Position numbers and translations under genes: made by a program. The notes under the pieces were generated by a model. It was not told where the DNA came from, ran no database searches, and saw nothing but the letters and a program-made list of their open reading frames with translations. Source: Excoecaria cochinchinensis (taxonomy: Eukaryota > Streptophyta > Magnoliopsida > Malpighiales > Euphorbiaceae). Taken from it: DNA of 64,000 nucleotides. Below are positions 1 to 14,114 of the stretch, piece by piece; the first letter of the stretch is position 1; every line of letters starts with the position of its first letter. The stretch lies in contig CANTUQ010000031.1 of assembly GCA_947683425.1 (NCBI GenBank), positions 1,933,001 through 1,997,000 of the forward strand. Reading direction: 5' to 3'.

Positions 1-2935
1 ACATTGTCTCAAATTCAACTCTTTGTGGGTTAGCAAATATTTTAGGCTTTTGTGCTCAGTGAAGATCTTACACTTCTCACCATACAGGTAGTGTCGCCAA
101 ATCTTTAAAGCAAACACCACTGCTGCCAATTCCAAATCATGAGTTGGATAATTCTTTTCATGCGGCTTCAATTGCCTTGAGGCATATGCCACCACTTTTC
201 TATCCTGCATCAATACACAACCCAAACCTATACCAGAAGCATCATTATACAATACATACTCTTTGCCAGAAATAAGCTGAGTTAAGATTGGTGCCTCCAC
301 CAATATCCTCTTCAATTGTTCGAAGCTTGATTGACACTTTTCTGTCCACTCAAACTTAACTCCCTTCCGAAGCAATCAAGTCATAGGTGAAGCTATTACA
401 GAAAACCCTTTCACAAATCTTCTATAGTATCCAGCTAATCCCAGGAAGCTGCGAACTTTAGGTACATTTCTAGGTGGCTTCCAATTAACAATCGCCTCAA
501 TTTTTGTTGGATCCACTTTTATACCTTTTGAAGATACCACATGCCCCAGGAAAGATACTTCTTTTAACCAGAATTCACACTTACTCAACTTAGCATATAG
601 CTGATGCTCCCTCAAAGTCTGAAGTACAATTTTCAAATGCTGCTCATGCTCTTTCATGTTCTTTGAATAAACCAAAATGTCATCAATGAACACCACGACA
701 AATTAATCCAAATATGGCCTAAACACTCTATTCATCAAGTCCATAAATGTAGCAGGCGCATTAGTTAACCCCAATGGCATTACTAGAAATTCGTAATGTC
801 CATAACGAGTTCTAAATGCAATCTTGGGCATATCTTCCTTTTTCACTAGCAACTGATAATACCCTGAAGTCTATCTTAGAAAATACACCTCCCCCTCTCA
901 ACTGGTCAAATAAATCCTCAATTCTTGGGAGGGGATATCGATTCTTTACTATTACCTTGTTTAATTGTCGGTAATCTATGCACATTCTCATGCTCCCATA
1001 TTTCTTCTTGACAAGTAGAACTGGTGCTCCCAAAGGAGACACACTAGGCCTTACAAAGCCTCTGTCTAACAACTCCTGCAACTGAATCTTTAACTCCTTC
1101 AGCTCAGTAGGATCCATTCAACATGGCGCTTTAGACACTGGCACTATTCCAGGCACAACATCAATAGACAGTTCCACATCCCTCACTGGTGGTACACCAA
1201 ACAATTCTTCTGGAAACACATTAGGAAACTCCCTATCTATGGGTATGTCCCGAATTCTCACTTGCTCTCGTTTAGAATCTAAAACAAGAGCCAAATAAGC
1301 CTCACATCCCTTTCTTAAGCATCAATATGCTTGCATTGCCGATAACATAATAACAATAGGATTAGAACATATACCCTTCATGGTCACTTTACTCCCTTAA
1401 ATATTATGAAGTACCACTGTGTTTTTCTTACAATCAACTATTGCATTATGTTTACTTAACCAATCCATACCCAATATTAAATCAAACTCATCAAAGGGTA
1501 GTTCAATCAAATCAATCGGAAAGGCACAACTTTGCACTACTAATGGACAATCCCTATGCACTTTATTCACATTCACATTACTCCCCAATTGACTCGATAC
1601 ACATATATCATATTTCAAATATTAGGCATTAGGCATTTTATCGCATATTCTCTTAGTGCACGCATATGAATGAGTTGATCTAAGGTCAATTAATGCAAGC
1701 ATCTTTACATCATAAAGTAGGAAGGTACCTGCTATAACCTCAGGTGCATCCTGTTCCTCTCGAGCCTTCATTGCATAAGCCCGTGTTGGTTCCACAGCAG
1801 CCTATCCACTGCTTTAGATTCAGTTCCACCTCTGGACTGGCCACCTTTGCCACAACCTCTTCTTCTTCCTCAATTTGTCAGTGGCACATTAGAACCACCT
1901 CTGCTCTGATCTTGTTGATTCACAGTTTCCTCATACGCCTTTGGGCAATTTGCTAGGAAATGTTTAGTTCTTCCGCATCTAAAGCATGCATCCATCATTC
2001 TCCAACATTCCCCTCTATGCTTCTTATCACAATGAGAACATTCATGCACTTCATCTTTGGTACCAGATGTACCTCTACCAGTCCCAAACACATGAGAAGT
2101 CCCTTGCTTCTTACCTCTGGCCGCCGAACTAAATACAGATTCAGCTAGCGGTGCCATCTGAGAATCCCTCGGTCTCTTACCTGAATGAGATCCACCACAG
2201 TTAGAATTTCTCTTTTGCATTCTTTCTTTCTGTATCCCCAATAACCTCTCAGCCCGCATTACAGCTTGGACTATCCGATAATAACTCACATTCATCTTCG
2301 TGGTCATCGAGATCAATAACGCCTTAATTTAATCAATCAACCCATCTTTAAATTGTTGGCATCTAAACTCCTCAGTTAAGACACCAAGTGGTGCATATTT
2401 ACTCAAGCGGCAAAAGTCCTTCTCATATTCTACCATTGACATTGCTCTCTGTTTTAGATTCAGAAATTGCTTCAAATTTGCCTCCTTATATGCCTTGGTT
2501 ATATACTTATTCTGGAATTCCTTTTCGAAAAATTCCCAAGTAATCGGATCCGAAAGCATTGGATGCTGCAAAACTAACTTCCACTAATCACACGTAACAC
2601 CCTGAAGCAACGATACCATGCATTCCACTCATTGGTTCGGGGGACACCTTATTTCTCCAAGGACCCTCTGTACTTTCTCAATCCAATACTTTGCCTTCTC
2701 AGATTCATCTAATCTTATACCATGGAACTCCTCCTCTCCATGCTTCCTCAATGACTGAAGTGGAGCCTTTTGTGTTGTCATTCGATCGAGACATCTTTAA
2801 TAAGACCTCCATCGGAACCATTGGAACCTCGTTACCCAAACTGGCTAGCCTAGACTGTCCAAACCCAGACACTTTCGCTTCTCGGGGATTAACGCTTTCA
2901 GCTATTTCCTCCGTCGAGTTATAAGAAGGATCCAT
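1..2935 (-). pseudogene. Decayed Tekay-like Ty3/gypsy gag-pol (element A), partial at window edge
   Basis: Reading the minus strand from 2935 downwards, the gypsy order is visible in broken frames. A gag domain (about 2700-2329) contains the block LSDPITWEFFEKEF. A CCHC zinc knuckle CFRCGRTKHFLANC follows near 1960. The protease area near 1690 reads DLRSTHS where functional relatives have D-x-G-STHS, so the catalytic triplet is damaged. LGMDWL lies near 1480, RT fingers (MCIDYRQLNK) near 990, the RT catalytic motif VFIDDILVYS near 690, and RNase H runs off the left edge. Stops and frameshifts separate at least seven fragments, so this copy cannot make the polyprotein. The closest match in the window is element F at 52613-62177, which has the same domain order. 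The family is a plant chromovirus that copies RNA to DNA and integrates it. INT and the 3' LTR would lie beyond base 1. I am confident of the superfamily and fairly confident of the Tekay-type lineage. Confidence 0.9.
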
Positions 2936-3028
2936 CGATTCTACACATTAAATAAGGATATCCGTATTAGGTCAACACAACTATAGAAACTTTAAACTAC
3001 CCCGTTTCCCAGAAAAGGCTAAACCTAG

Positions 3029-3040
3029 GCTCTGATACCA
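3029..3040 (-). other. Primer-binding site of element A (initiator tRNA-Met)
   Basis: The minus strand reads TGGTATCAGAGC, complementary to the 3' end of plant initiator tRNA-Met. It lies five bases inside the LTR end at 3046, which fits first-strand cDNA priming and fixes the element orientation as minus. Confidence 0.9.
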
Positions 3041-3410
3041 CTACCTGTAACGTCCATTCCCGACCACATGATTAGCTCAGCTAAAGTAGTCGAGAACAGT
3101 TGCTACGCCACACATACATGCCGAAAGCTGTATAATTAAAATTTCATCACTCACATATTCACATGCAGTGGATATCTCATGTTAATTTACACATTCACAT
3201 ACTTACATACATCATACACATATACTGCGGGCTTACATTATGATACTAACTATTACATACATACATATTCCTTGGTTGCAAAATGATTAAACCGAATATA
3301 CAAAACTCATTGTTAACATGTAACACCCCTAAAAACCTACAAGACAGACACTCCTAGTGTTGACCATCGGTAATATGGATTCGTCCTTCAATACACTTCG
3401 CGTCCAAACC

Positions 3411-3454
3411 TGCATGGATTAGAAAAGAAACCCGTGCTAAGCGATAACACTTAG
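3411..3454 (-). promoter_or_regulatory. Twin-hairpin block with CAG end in LTR A
   Basis: Sense strand: CTAAGTG...CGCTTAG pairs with one G-U wobble. It is followed at once by GCACGG, a pyrimidine-rich loop, and CCATGCAG (one mismatch in the stem). The same block occurs in LTR families B, C, E and F. The pyrimidine tract plus CAG resembles a 3' splice site. The function is inferred. Confidence 0.5.
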
Positions 3455-4299
3455 TGGGGAAACAGCGTATAGGATATACATATATACAAGATAACAGATA
3501 TCAGAAAACAACATGCAAGAGTTCATACTTAAATTATTAACTTATAAGCATGCATATAATTTATACACATAGCACAATTGCTTATACACAATATGGTTCA
3601 TCATTCATACTTTTATCATTTATACTAATCAATGTGCACTATAAATCATACATAACAAATTAATCGTTTAGGTTTATCCTTATCTTATTTATTCAACTTT
3701 GCCTACAATTCAATGATGCAGATAACGGGTATCGCATTGGTACCCTGAGGTACAGTAAATACAGTGTATCCGTGGATACTCACATTCGCATTGGTACCCT
3801 AAGGTACAGTAAAATTCAACATATTCAATGTTTCACATTGAAGGATCCAGCAAAGATTCAAATCGCATTGTTATTCCAGAAGAATCGGACGCATTGGGCT
3901 GCAGCACTTAGACCCTATAGGCATGCCTATCTATCCACTACTTGACTCGCAGGCTATAAAAACTCAATTCAATTATTAGTTTATTTGATCACATGGTCCA
4001 GCAGTTAAAACAAGTTATTAGAGCAAATATTAATACTGTTCCTCCATTACACACATTTGTAAGCCAATGACAAATCCACATTCTTGGCCACCATCATGCC
4101 ATTATTTTAACTCATCACATAACTCATGAAACAACTTGGCATAGATTGTAACATAAAAAACGATATAAACTCATTAATCACATATGATCATCCCATTTGA
4201 TATCAGCATTATGTACTTATTAAGTGTTATTATACTTAATTAATCATTGCTTTACCATTCGGACATCAATCATGAATGACTAAGAATTCTTCACAAAAA

Positions 4300-4725
4300 T
4301 AGGGTATATCACAGTCACAACCATTTTAGTATTCACCGTGACATACCAAAGGTTTCAAAACAGAATGTAATGTAGGGTATCCCACGGTCACAACCATTTT
4401 AGTTGTCACCGTGACATACACCAATTACCCGAACAGAATGCAATCTTGAGTATCTCACGGTCACAACCACTTTGGTTGTCACCGTGACATACTCCCTTGG
4501 TGCAAGGCAGAATGTATATCAAGGTACCTCACGGTCACAACCATTTTGGTTGTCACCGTGACATACTAAGTTCACTTCGGGCAGAATAAAATTCATGGTA
4601 CCTCACGGTCACAACCATTTTGGTTGTCACCATGACATACCAATCACATCTAGGCAGAATGTAAACTTTGCATACCTCGCGGTGGCAATTTCTTGGTTGT
4701 CACCGTGACCTATGCAGAAGTTGCA
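4300..4725. repeat. Tandem array of about six 73-78 bp hairpin units in LTR A
   Basis: About six units occur, each containing CACGGTCACAACC, a short loop, and GGTTGTCACCGTGAC (an imperfect inverted repeat), then a variable spacer ending in a CAGAATG word. The copies differ by scattered substitutions, mostly outside the stem. Further copies lie at 7261-7490 in the older A-type LTR. This is the family A version of the CpG-rich palindrome array found at a matching place in the other Tekay LTRs. Confidence 0.85.
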
Positions 4726-5664
4726 AATCACAATGGTGCAAACAACCTCTTTTCACATATCATTCATAAGACTTACCATTTAACCATTTCACTGTTGTAT
4801 CCATATGCCAACCAACTTATTAACTAGCATATTACACAATTTCCATTTCAATTAACTCAATTCAACATGCATAGAATTAGGCACATTACATGTTCTACAA
4901 CCCTAGTTATAGTTTATTATGTTATAGGCATCTCTTATTCACATGCCATTAGAGTTTCTTAAGAAACACATACCAACCAATTTTCATACTAATCACACAG
5001 CAACTACCCAAGTGCCAACATTTAACATTCAATGTAACAAAATCAACTAACACATAACCAAAACAAAGCACGTTTCCCAAACCTTATCGCCTAATCTCCT
5101 ATTTTTTACTTAGCACTAGATTCACCAACTTTGGCCTTTCCCTTGCTCTTCTTCAATTCTTCATCTACCAAATGAAGACCAATTTCTATAATTGGGATAC
5201 GCATAACAATATCTAAAGAAATTCAAAGATCTAGAAACAGAAGAAGAAGAAAGGCACACGCAATCAACTCTTACCTTGCTGAATTTCAGATTCTAAACAT
5301 AAGCAACAAACAACTCAACATTTGCAGGTTTCCTAAGACATGCACGGGTAGGAAGAAAAAGAAGAAGCAGAATTTGAGAGAAAAGAGTGGCTGTAAACAC
5401 ATGTAATTCCATCAACGTTTCTCTCTCCACCAAAAGCTTATATTGCATGTTATGGGATTAGGTGGTAGCTCCATCAATGGACACCCGGATTCCACTAGGT
5501 TTCTATTAATCCCATTCTGCTTTTGTTAACTTCATTAACCTCTAATTAAACTTGCTTAAGACTTAACATGCACATTAACTAATAGGTCACTCTAACTATT
5601 TATTTCTTCAATTAGGTCCTCAATTACTTACACTTTAATCCTTATGTTAGGCATTTTCTATAGA

Positions 5665-7153
5665 TGCTAATTATACCGCAAGTATACGGTGTACCGCAAT
5701 AGTACTTAAGATATCGATCCCACGAGGAACGTTTTTACACACTATTACTAATTGATTTTAATCTTGTTTACAATGATTAATTAATGGTAGAGTGGATTTT
5801 TATCTAATCTAACATGTAACTAATTAAACCTAGTTAATGATAGTCAAAAGAAGATAAAATAAATCATGAAGAATTAAAGACAATGAACTTGATTCCACCA
5901 TTTTAATTAACATCTTTCATCTTTTTATGCAAGCGAAGTTAGAATAAACTTTTAACTCATTCTCTCGACATGAATTAAAATGCCTAAAACATACAATTAA
6001 AATTCTAACTCACAATTTTCATTAATGAATTAGAGATTTCTAATTACATATTTTAAGAATAAACACTAACCTATAGCAATTATCTCAATATACTGATCTC
6101 TCAAATATATCTTAATAATGAATATCTATTAGATGTCAGATAAAGCAAACTCTCGAATTACTTTAACTTATAAAAATCATACAAAATATACTAATAGAGA
6201 ATCTACATTAAAAGACCATAAAAGTAAATGGAGATAGAAAGAATTATAATATGCAAATTCATTGAAATGATATTCATAAAAATATTGGAGAAGAATTAAA
6301 AATAAGAGAATAAGTTAGAAGCCTTTCAACCCTTTTCTCAATCTCTTGAAAATAAATTTTCCTTCTCCTTGATCTTCTTCTTCAAACCATAAAACTAAAT
6401 AAAAATTTAACTAAGAAAAATCTATCTTGCAAAATACAGAAAAATTACTTAACTAAAAATTCATCATTTAAAAATTACAGTTAACCTAATATTTATAGAT
6501 AATAATTGAAAATTGGTGTCCTTTGAAGATGTCCCTTGAGAATGGTTGCAAAGTTTGGTGAAATAAGGTGACTTTTCATGTGATTTTTGGACAAAAACTG
6601 CCCAACGGTCGCCTCTGTCGCGATCGCGACAGAACGCGCTTGCCCATTTTCTTCTTTCCTTCTTTCTCTCGGTTTTCTCTTCCCTCTCTGGCCAGTCACG
6701 GGACGTTACCTCCCATCACGGCGTGACTCTTCGCGTGTGTGGCGTGACTGGCACTCACGTCTCGCCTTGTCTTGCCTCCTCCTCTTCTTTCCTGGCTTCT
6801 CGTCACGTCGCGTGACCTTTGCTCATGTCGCGTGACTTCCTCTCTCTCAGTCCTTCTCTTCTTTTCCTCCTTCTTCTTTGTTCTTCTTCTCCAGTCACGT
6901 CTCATCACCCATGCTCACGTTGCGTGACTCCTTGTGTGTGGCGTGACCTGCTCCTCTCTCGTGACATGCTCGTTCTATTTACTCTTCTCTTCATTTCTTC
7001 ACCTAAAAACACAGATAATCAACATAAAAACTCAACTGATACAAATAAACATAATCTAACACATCACATTAAATTTTACAAACAATTACATGATTAATTA
7101 CATAAACTCACTCAAAATAAATACTAAATTATACTTCAATTTAGCTCCTATCA
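5665..7153 (-). mobile_element. LTR-like insertion (possible solo LTR) inside LTR A
   Basis: The 1.49-kb insert splits LTR A. On the minus strand it begins TGATAGGAGC and ends GGTATAATTAGCA, so it has TG...CA ends. A TATA-like CTATAAATATT is near 6490 on the minus strand. CpG-rich words (CGCGATCGCG near 6620, CGTCACGTCGCGTGAC near 6800) resemble the palindromes of the other LTRs. The right-hand end (plus strand near 5670-5730) carries text resembling Athila-type LTR 3' ends, but I could not confirm the lineage. I see no matching target duplication (ATAGA versus CCTTA), so the exact ends may be shifted. The ORFs here are low-complexity shadows. Confidence 0.55.
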
Positions 7154-8496
7154 CCTTACTCACTTATAATTAATTCGGATTTTACAACACATTTCAATTT
7201 AGCATGCTCACTGCTCACAATTAATCACTTTATCGCTAGGGTACACTTTCGGCCGTTACAAGTTGTGACCATGGCACAAACTCAACTCAAAACAGAATGC
7301 ATTTCAGAGGTACCTCATGGTGACAACGAATTAGTTGTGACTGTGACATACCTAACTTCCCTAAAACAGAATGCAAACCAGGTGCTTCTCATAGTGGCAA
7401 ACAATTGGTTGTGACCGTGACATACAAATTTAATCCGGCGGAATGCAATTTGGGCATACCTCACGGTGGCAACCAATTCATTGTCAACACAAGCCTTCAA
7501 CCTAAAAATCTAAAACCCCCTTTTTCCCACTTGTAAATACATGATTTGATCATACATCAAAATGCCATTTAGACCAACATAATCACATCCCTTCTTAAAT
7601 TATAAAACTCCTTTTAATTGCACAACAATTCAATAGATTGAGGAACACCTCAATCAATTTTACACTTAAACTCATCATGCTTCAACTAGCTAACTAATTA
7701 GCATCATGCTCAATTCAACCTTTCTAATGCAATCCAAAAATATTATAGCACTTGCCATATTCTCATCAGTAATCATTCACAATATATATTTTTACTCGAA
7801 CATGCACATTATACCACTAGCAAATTCTCAAATAATTCATTTGTTTATAAAACATAGCAATTCCACACATCATCCGAAATTAGGGTTTTAGCCAGCAATA
7901 TAACTCAATATGTTCATTTCTTCCATTCAACACATCTCCTAATATAATTTACACAATCTAAACACATATACAAAATCATTTATCATACATAAGTCAATTA
8001 GTTCCCAAACTTCTTCTCCTGAGCTCCTCTTTTGGTCACTTATGTAACACCCCCATCGCCGTCCCCGTTGGAAGGACGCCGACGGACGCGCTACACGACG
8101 CTCGCACATACAGATATACACATGCACAATGCGAAAGCATACATTCATACATAACATACATACGGAAATACGGGTGAATTAAAAACTTACCTTACCTGAG
8201 GCACAGACTGAACATACCATAACTCACGCACACGCAGGCGCTAAGCAGAAGCATACATAAGACCAATCAACGGAAGCATAAGCAAAATAATAAAACAAAG
8301 GAATAACTAAACATAAAGACATACTAACGATTACATTCCCAAAAGAAAACTCAAGATCAAAACATAATTAATTACATATACAATACTACAGAATTACAAA
8401 AGCTGAAATACATAAGCTGAACAAAAATACAGAACTTCTAACTCCTACGTGGCCGACCTTGCAGAAGCGCGACTCGAACAGAACCAAACCTGCCAC

Positions 8497-8537
8497 CTGC
8501 ACGGAAAGGAAATCCGTGCTAAGCGATAAACGCTTAG
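8497..8537 (-). promoter_or_regulatory. Twin-hairpin block with CAG end in LTR B1
   Basis: Sense strand: CTAAGCG-TTTAT-CGCTTAG is a perfect 7-bp stem. It is followed directly by GCACGGA, a pyrimidine-rich loop, TCCGTGC, then AGGT. A second B copy carries the same block at about 26241-26280. It resembles a structured splice acceptor. The role is inferred. Confidence 0.55.
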
Positions 8538-9577
8538 TGGGGAGAACACACAAGAATATGGATGACCATTCACAATGGTCGCCGAGGCATAACACATTCA
8601 AATAACAAATGCGGATATTCATAACAAATATGATCATGCTGGCATAGTAAAGGCATTCATTCGATAACTCACAACCATGACATATACTCATGTCCAGAAT
8701 AGGCCAAAACAGACATACAACAATACACGATACAAGAATCATCTTGCAGAACTACATACTATATCACATGCATAAACTTACATGGGTAGCAAATATCAAC
8801 ATCTTACCGTGTGGAGTCACATGAGCTTTACACATGCAATTGACATAACTAAGCACCCATGCATGAACTGACAACCAAACCATCATGTTAAGGATGTTAG
8901 TTAACCAACATACTTAGACATGCAAAACACACACACTAGTCAAAATCCAAGGTACAAAATCCAAAGCATCATATTACCGCTGCGCAACTCTCATATATAA
9001 AGTATCAAGCGAAAACACTCTAATAGCGGAGACTGAAAGCATAATCACATAACATTACATTCATATCATCAACATGCAGAAAGTACAGTAATCATCACAT
9101 ACTTACCATCGCATCTGCTTCGGTTCACATGCTAATATATATAACAAAACTATGCTTAAGTCATATACTTACATACATCAATTGAATCATTTCAAAGCAT
9201 TAGAAACTTATAACAAATCACATGGCAAGTACGGGTAATCATGTTAGATATAAAAACATGCTTACATAAAACAGACATACATTCTAAAACCCATAGACAC
9301 ATCCATATACATATAAACTGATTCCTGAAATCCTTATCATACTCAAACGAATATCACATTCAAAGGCTAAAACATAATCCATATAAACATGCTCATATAA
9401 TAAAGCCATACAATCAGTATTTCATAATCATATTCATTCAGAAATAATCTGATATACATTACATCGATATACTCATTCAGATAATCCATTTATAGCCAAA
9501 TCAGATCAGAGCAGTTCAAATAAACATTCAAAGAACACCTGCTGACTCTAGGTAATGGATAACGAGTGTACTGATTA

Positions 9578-9813
9578 GTACCTTACGGGTACAAGTCGGC
9601 CAAAGGGTACCTTACGGGTACGAATCGAAAACCATTTATTTTGTCACAAAAGCATTTTACTGATGGGGGATCTTAACCCCATCCAAATTCATTAAAAAGG
9701 ATCACGAGGATCCGTACTGATGGGGGGGTTCGCGAGGAACCAGTCGGGGGACCTGATCAGGGTCCAAACATCCAAAGGGCTGCAGCTAACTGATCTCTAT
9801 TAGGCATGCCTAA
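9578..9813 (-). promoter_or_regulatory. String of small hairpins in LTR B1
   Basis: Consecutive short inverted repeats with 4-7 nt loops: GTACC/GGTAC (9578-9592 and 9607-9621), GGATC/GATCC (9699-9713), GGTTC/GAACC (9727-9741), GGACC/GGTCC (9749-9765), and the palindrome TTAGGCATGCCTAA (9800-9813). Homologous positions in LTRs A, C, E and F keep the pairing while the stem bases change. Confidence 0.65.
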
Positions 9814-10679
9814 CTATCCACTAGACTGACTCTCGCAGGTCATGCATAAAATCATTCACATTACGAATCGCACAACGCATAAATATATATATACATCATG
9901 CATAAACCAGAGTACAATAGACATATAAAAATGCTCATAAAGTTGGTCATATCTCATACAATTCCCATTGCAAAACATAATACAGTCAATATACTTTAAC
10001 ATTTAAACACTGTTCTAAAGCATGCCAAGAATCAGGTAAAGAAGCACTACCATGCCAATGGTTATCAATACAAAATCTTAATCATGCATTAGGTGCAGAT
10101 ACTAAGCATAAATCATGCATAGTCCAAATTACATTTAAACATAACACATTGAGTTCCCAGGCTAAAGCATAATCATGCATTCAGACATTAACCATATTAT
10201 TCAAATAAATATAGCATAATATCAATCATACCTCATTCAAGTCATATTCTGAAGCATGCAATAGGTCAATCAATCGCATCCTATCACTACTCAATTTACT
10301 AAAGCATATCAGGAACACATGTGGAATCATATTATGCCAATGAATAAAAACTCATGGAATGGTACGAAATACTCTTAAGTATGGCAGATTATTCTAAGAG
10401 AAGAATCCAATCAAGAATATGTATAACTTAATGCTAATCACAACTAAAAATGGCTAACCAATCAGATAAGTAAGATAAGATAGCACACAGTAGAGGAAAA
10501 AGCCATAAAAGCCTTTGAAAGTCATTTTATAATAAAACCAGTCACGGGGAACAAATCAAAACAGAAAAGGTCATACAAAGTCATACAAGAGTACATAAAG
10601 GTATGACAAGAGTAATACAGTAGTACATCACCATATAGAAGAGATAGGAAATTCATTTTGGTTAAAACTGGGCAAAATC

Positions 10680-11100
10680 AGAAAATGGGGCTGAAGAGGG
10701 GTCGGTCACGAGCCATGTCATGACTCGTGACTGGCCTTAAGGGAAGGTCACGAGTCGTGACCTAGTGTCATGCCTCGTGACCTACAAGAGAGTCACGGGA
10801 CGTGACTCTATGTCACGCCTGGCCTTTCACAAGAGTCACGAGTCGTGACTCTATGTCACGTCTCGTGACATGCCTCTAAGGGAGTCACGGGACGTGACTC
10901 TAAGTCACGTCTCCTCACAAGAGTCACGGGACGTGACTCTATGTCACGAGACGTGACTTGCCCCTCACAAGGCAGTCACGCTTCGCGACTGAGGGTCACG
11001 CCTCACAACTTCGTCTAGCCCGCCGATAAGTCACGCGTTGTGACTGGGAGGCAGAGTCACGTGGCGTGACTGAGAGTCACGCCTCGTGACTTGTCTCTCT
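10680..11100. repeat. CpG-rich palindrome array in LTR B1
   Basis: Many copies of words such as GTCACGAGTCGTGAC, GTCACGGGACGTGACTC and GTCACGCCTCGTGAC are spaced about 20-40 bp apart. Each can fold on itself. The array occupies the same relative place as different palindrome sets in the other LTR families. Confidence 0.85.
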
Positions 11101-12603
11101 CAGGGAAATCACGACACACTGGAAATGGAAAATTATACAGAAACGCGATTTCCCATTTCCAGCTACCCAGAATTCAAAAACTCGATAAAATCATTTTCAA
11201 TCTGATTCAAAACACATCCAAAATCATCTTACCTTACGGTCGATCTTCTAAACATCATAAACAAGATAAGTGCAATTAATTCCACAATCAAACAATCAAA
11301 ATCATGCATAAACCCATTCAAGAATATAAACCCTAAAAGTTACAGTAGGTTCAAAACACAAACTCAGAACTTCCAAATCAATACTTGTCATGCATTACTA
11401 ACACATCTACTCACTTAATCATGCATGTACACATTCTAAAACACACCAAATTCCAGAAATTAGACCATGCAAACTCATTGTAAGTCTAGTGAGAAATAGG
11501 GCAGAGACATTCAACTGAGATTGAAGAACACAGAAGTTCAAACATTGCATGCATTCAAAATACTCCCAAACCTGGAAATGACGATCCAAAATCAGCTTCA
11601 AGATCAGTTCTCAATCCTTTCCTTGCCTTTTCTTTGCTTCTTCTTATCATCAAACACTCTTCAAGCAAAGCACACTTCCAACCCAAACACAACTCCAAGC
11701 CAAAGCCAAAGAGAAAGAAAGGAAAAGCAGAGAAAGGAGAAGAGAAGAAGAAGAAGAAGCGTGAGAGGAGGGGACGGGAAAGCAATCTGTGTTCCCTCTC
11801 TCTTTCTCTTTCTTTTCTTCTTTTCTTCTTTCAATGCCTACCTAACAGACCCACATGGCAGATCCTAATTAGACCACAAACTCCACTAAGACTATTCTAA
11901 ATCCATTAATGCTCTTAAGTCCTTAGACAAATAACACTTCACTCACTTACATATTTCTTTCCTTACAAACTTAATTATCTTTTCAATTAGGTCCTTAACA
12001 CTCCAACTTTCTCAAGCACAAATTACTGAAATACCCTTCCGATCCCGACTTCGCATGCACAATCCGACCAGGGCTATTTTGGGGTGTGACAACTTAGGGC
12101 TAGGCTCACCCACCTTTCCTTTGCCCTTATCTATCCTTGTTTCATCCTCTTCAACAAGAACACAATATTCAGAATTCAATCAACTAACTTAACCACTAAT
12201 TAACAACCTGAATTTTGACGAGATGAATCCTTAAGATGAAGAAAAAAACATGAAGAGAGGAAGAAGGAGTTCAGCCGAAACCCACATGCATCAAGTGAGG
12301 ATTTTCTCTTTCCTTAATCCTTTTATTTTATGAATTGGGTGGGTTAGCAATGCCAAAACTTGCGACCCGAATTCCACTCAATATCCCTAATCCAAATTTG
12401 CTTAATCTCATTTTATTAGTGTCAATTTATCCACAAATTAACTTAAGCTTGCACATTTACATAATGGTCACTTAAACTTATTTAATTTTTCAATTAGGTC
12501 CTCCTTTCAATTACTCTTTGATCCAATATTAACAAACTCAAAATTAAACTTACTCAATTACCCTAATTCGGCCAATTTTCTACTAGGGTATAATTCGGGC
12601 CAT

Positions 12604-14114
<1,511 letters not shown>

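Larger units (their letters stand above)
3046..7260 (-). repeat. 5' LTR of element A, interrupted by a nested insertion
   Basis: The LTR begins TGTAACG at 3046, directly beyond the primer site, and ends CCGTTACA at 7260. Without the insertion at 5665-7153 it is about 2.7 kb. In the sense (minus) direction it holds a splice-donor-like AAGGTAAGAG near 5275 in a GA/CT-rich leader, a tandem hairpin array (4300-4725), small hairpins at 3740-3753, 3766-3779 and 3794-3807, and the paired-hairpin block at 3411-3454. It has no coding content. The sequence 3' of 7260 is another A-type LTR fragment, so this element appears to have inserted into a relative. The target duplication cannot be checked because the other end is off the window. 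Confidence 0.8.
8043..12091 (-). mobile_element. Solo LTR B1 (Tekay-type), 4.05 kb, TSD ACTTA
   Basis: It begins TGTAACACCCCC at 8043 and ends GGGTGTGACA at 12091, flanked by ACTTA at 8038-8042 and 12092-12096. A single LTR with an intact 5-bp duplication means the internal region was lost by recombination between the two LTRs. In sense (minus) order it has a GA/CT-rich leader near 11600-11850, the CpG palindrome array at 10680-11100, hairpins at 9578-9813, and the twin hairpin at 8497-8537. At 4 kb it is among the longest LTRs here. It has no credible coding content. Confidence 0.9.

Noticed and set aside
5665..7153. Firm assignment as an Athila solo LTR
   Set aside because: TG...CA ends are present but there is no target duplication, and the lineage rests on resemblance of one end.
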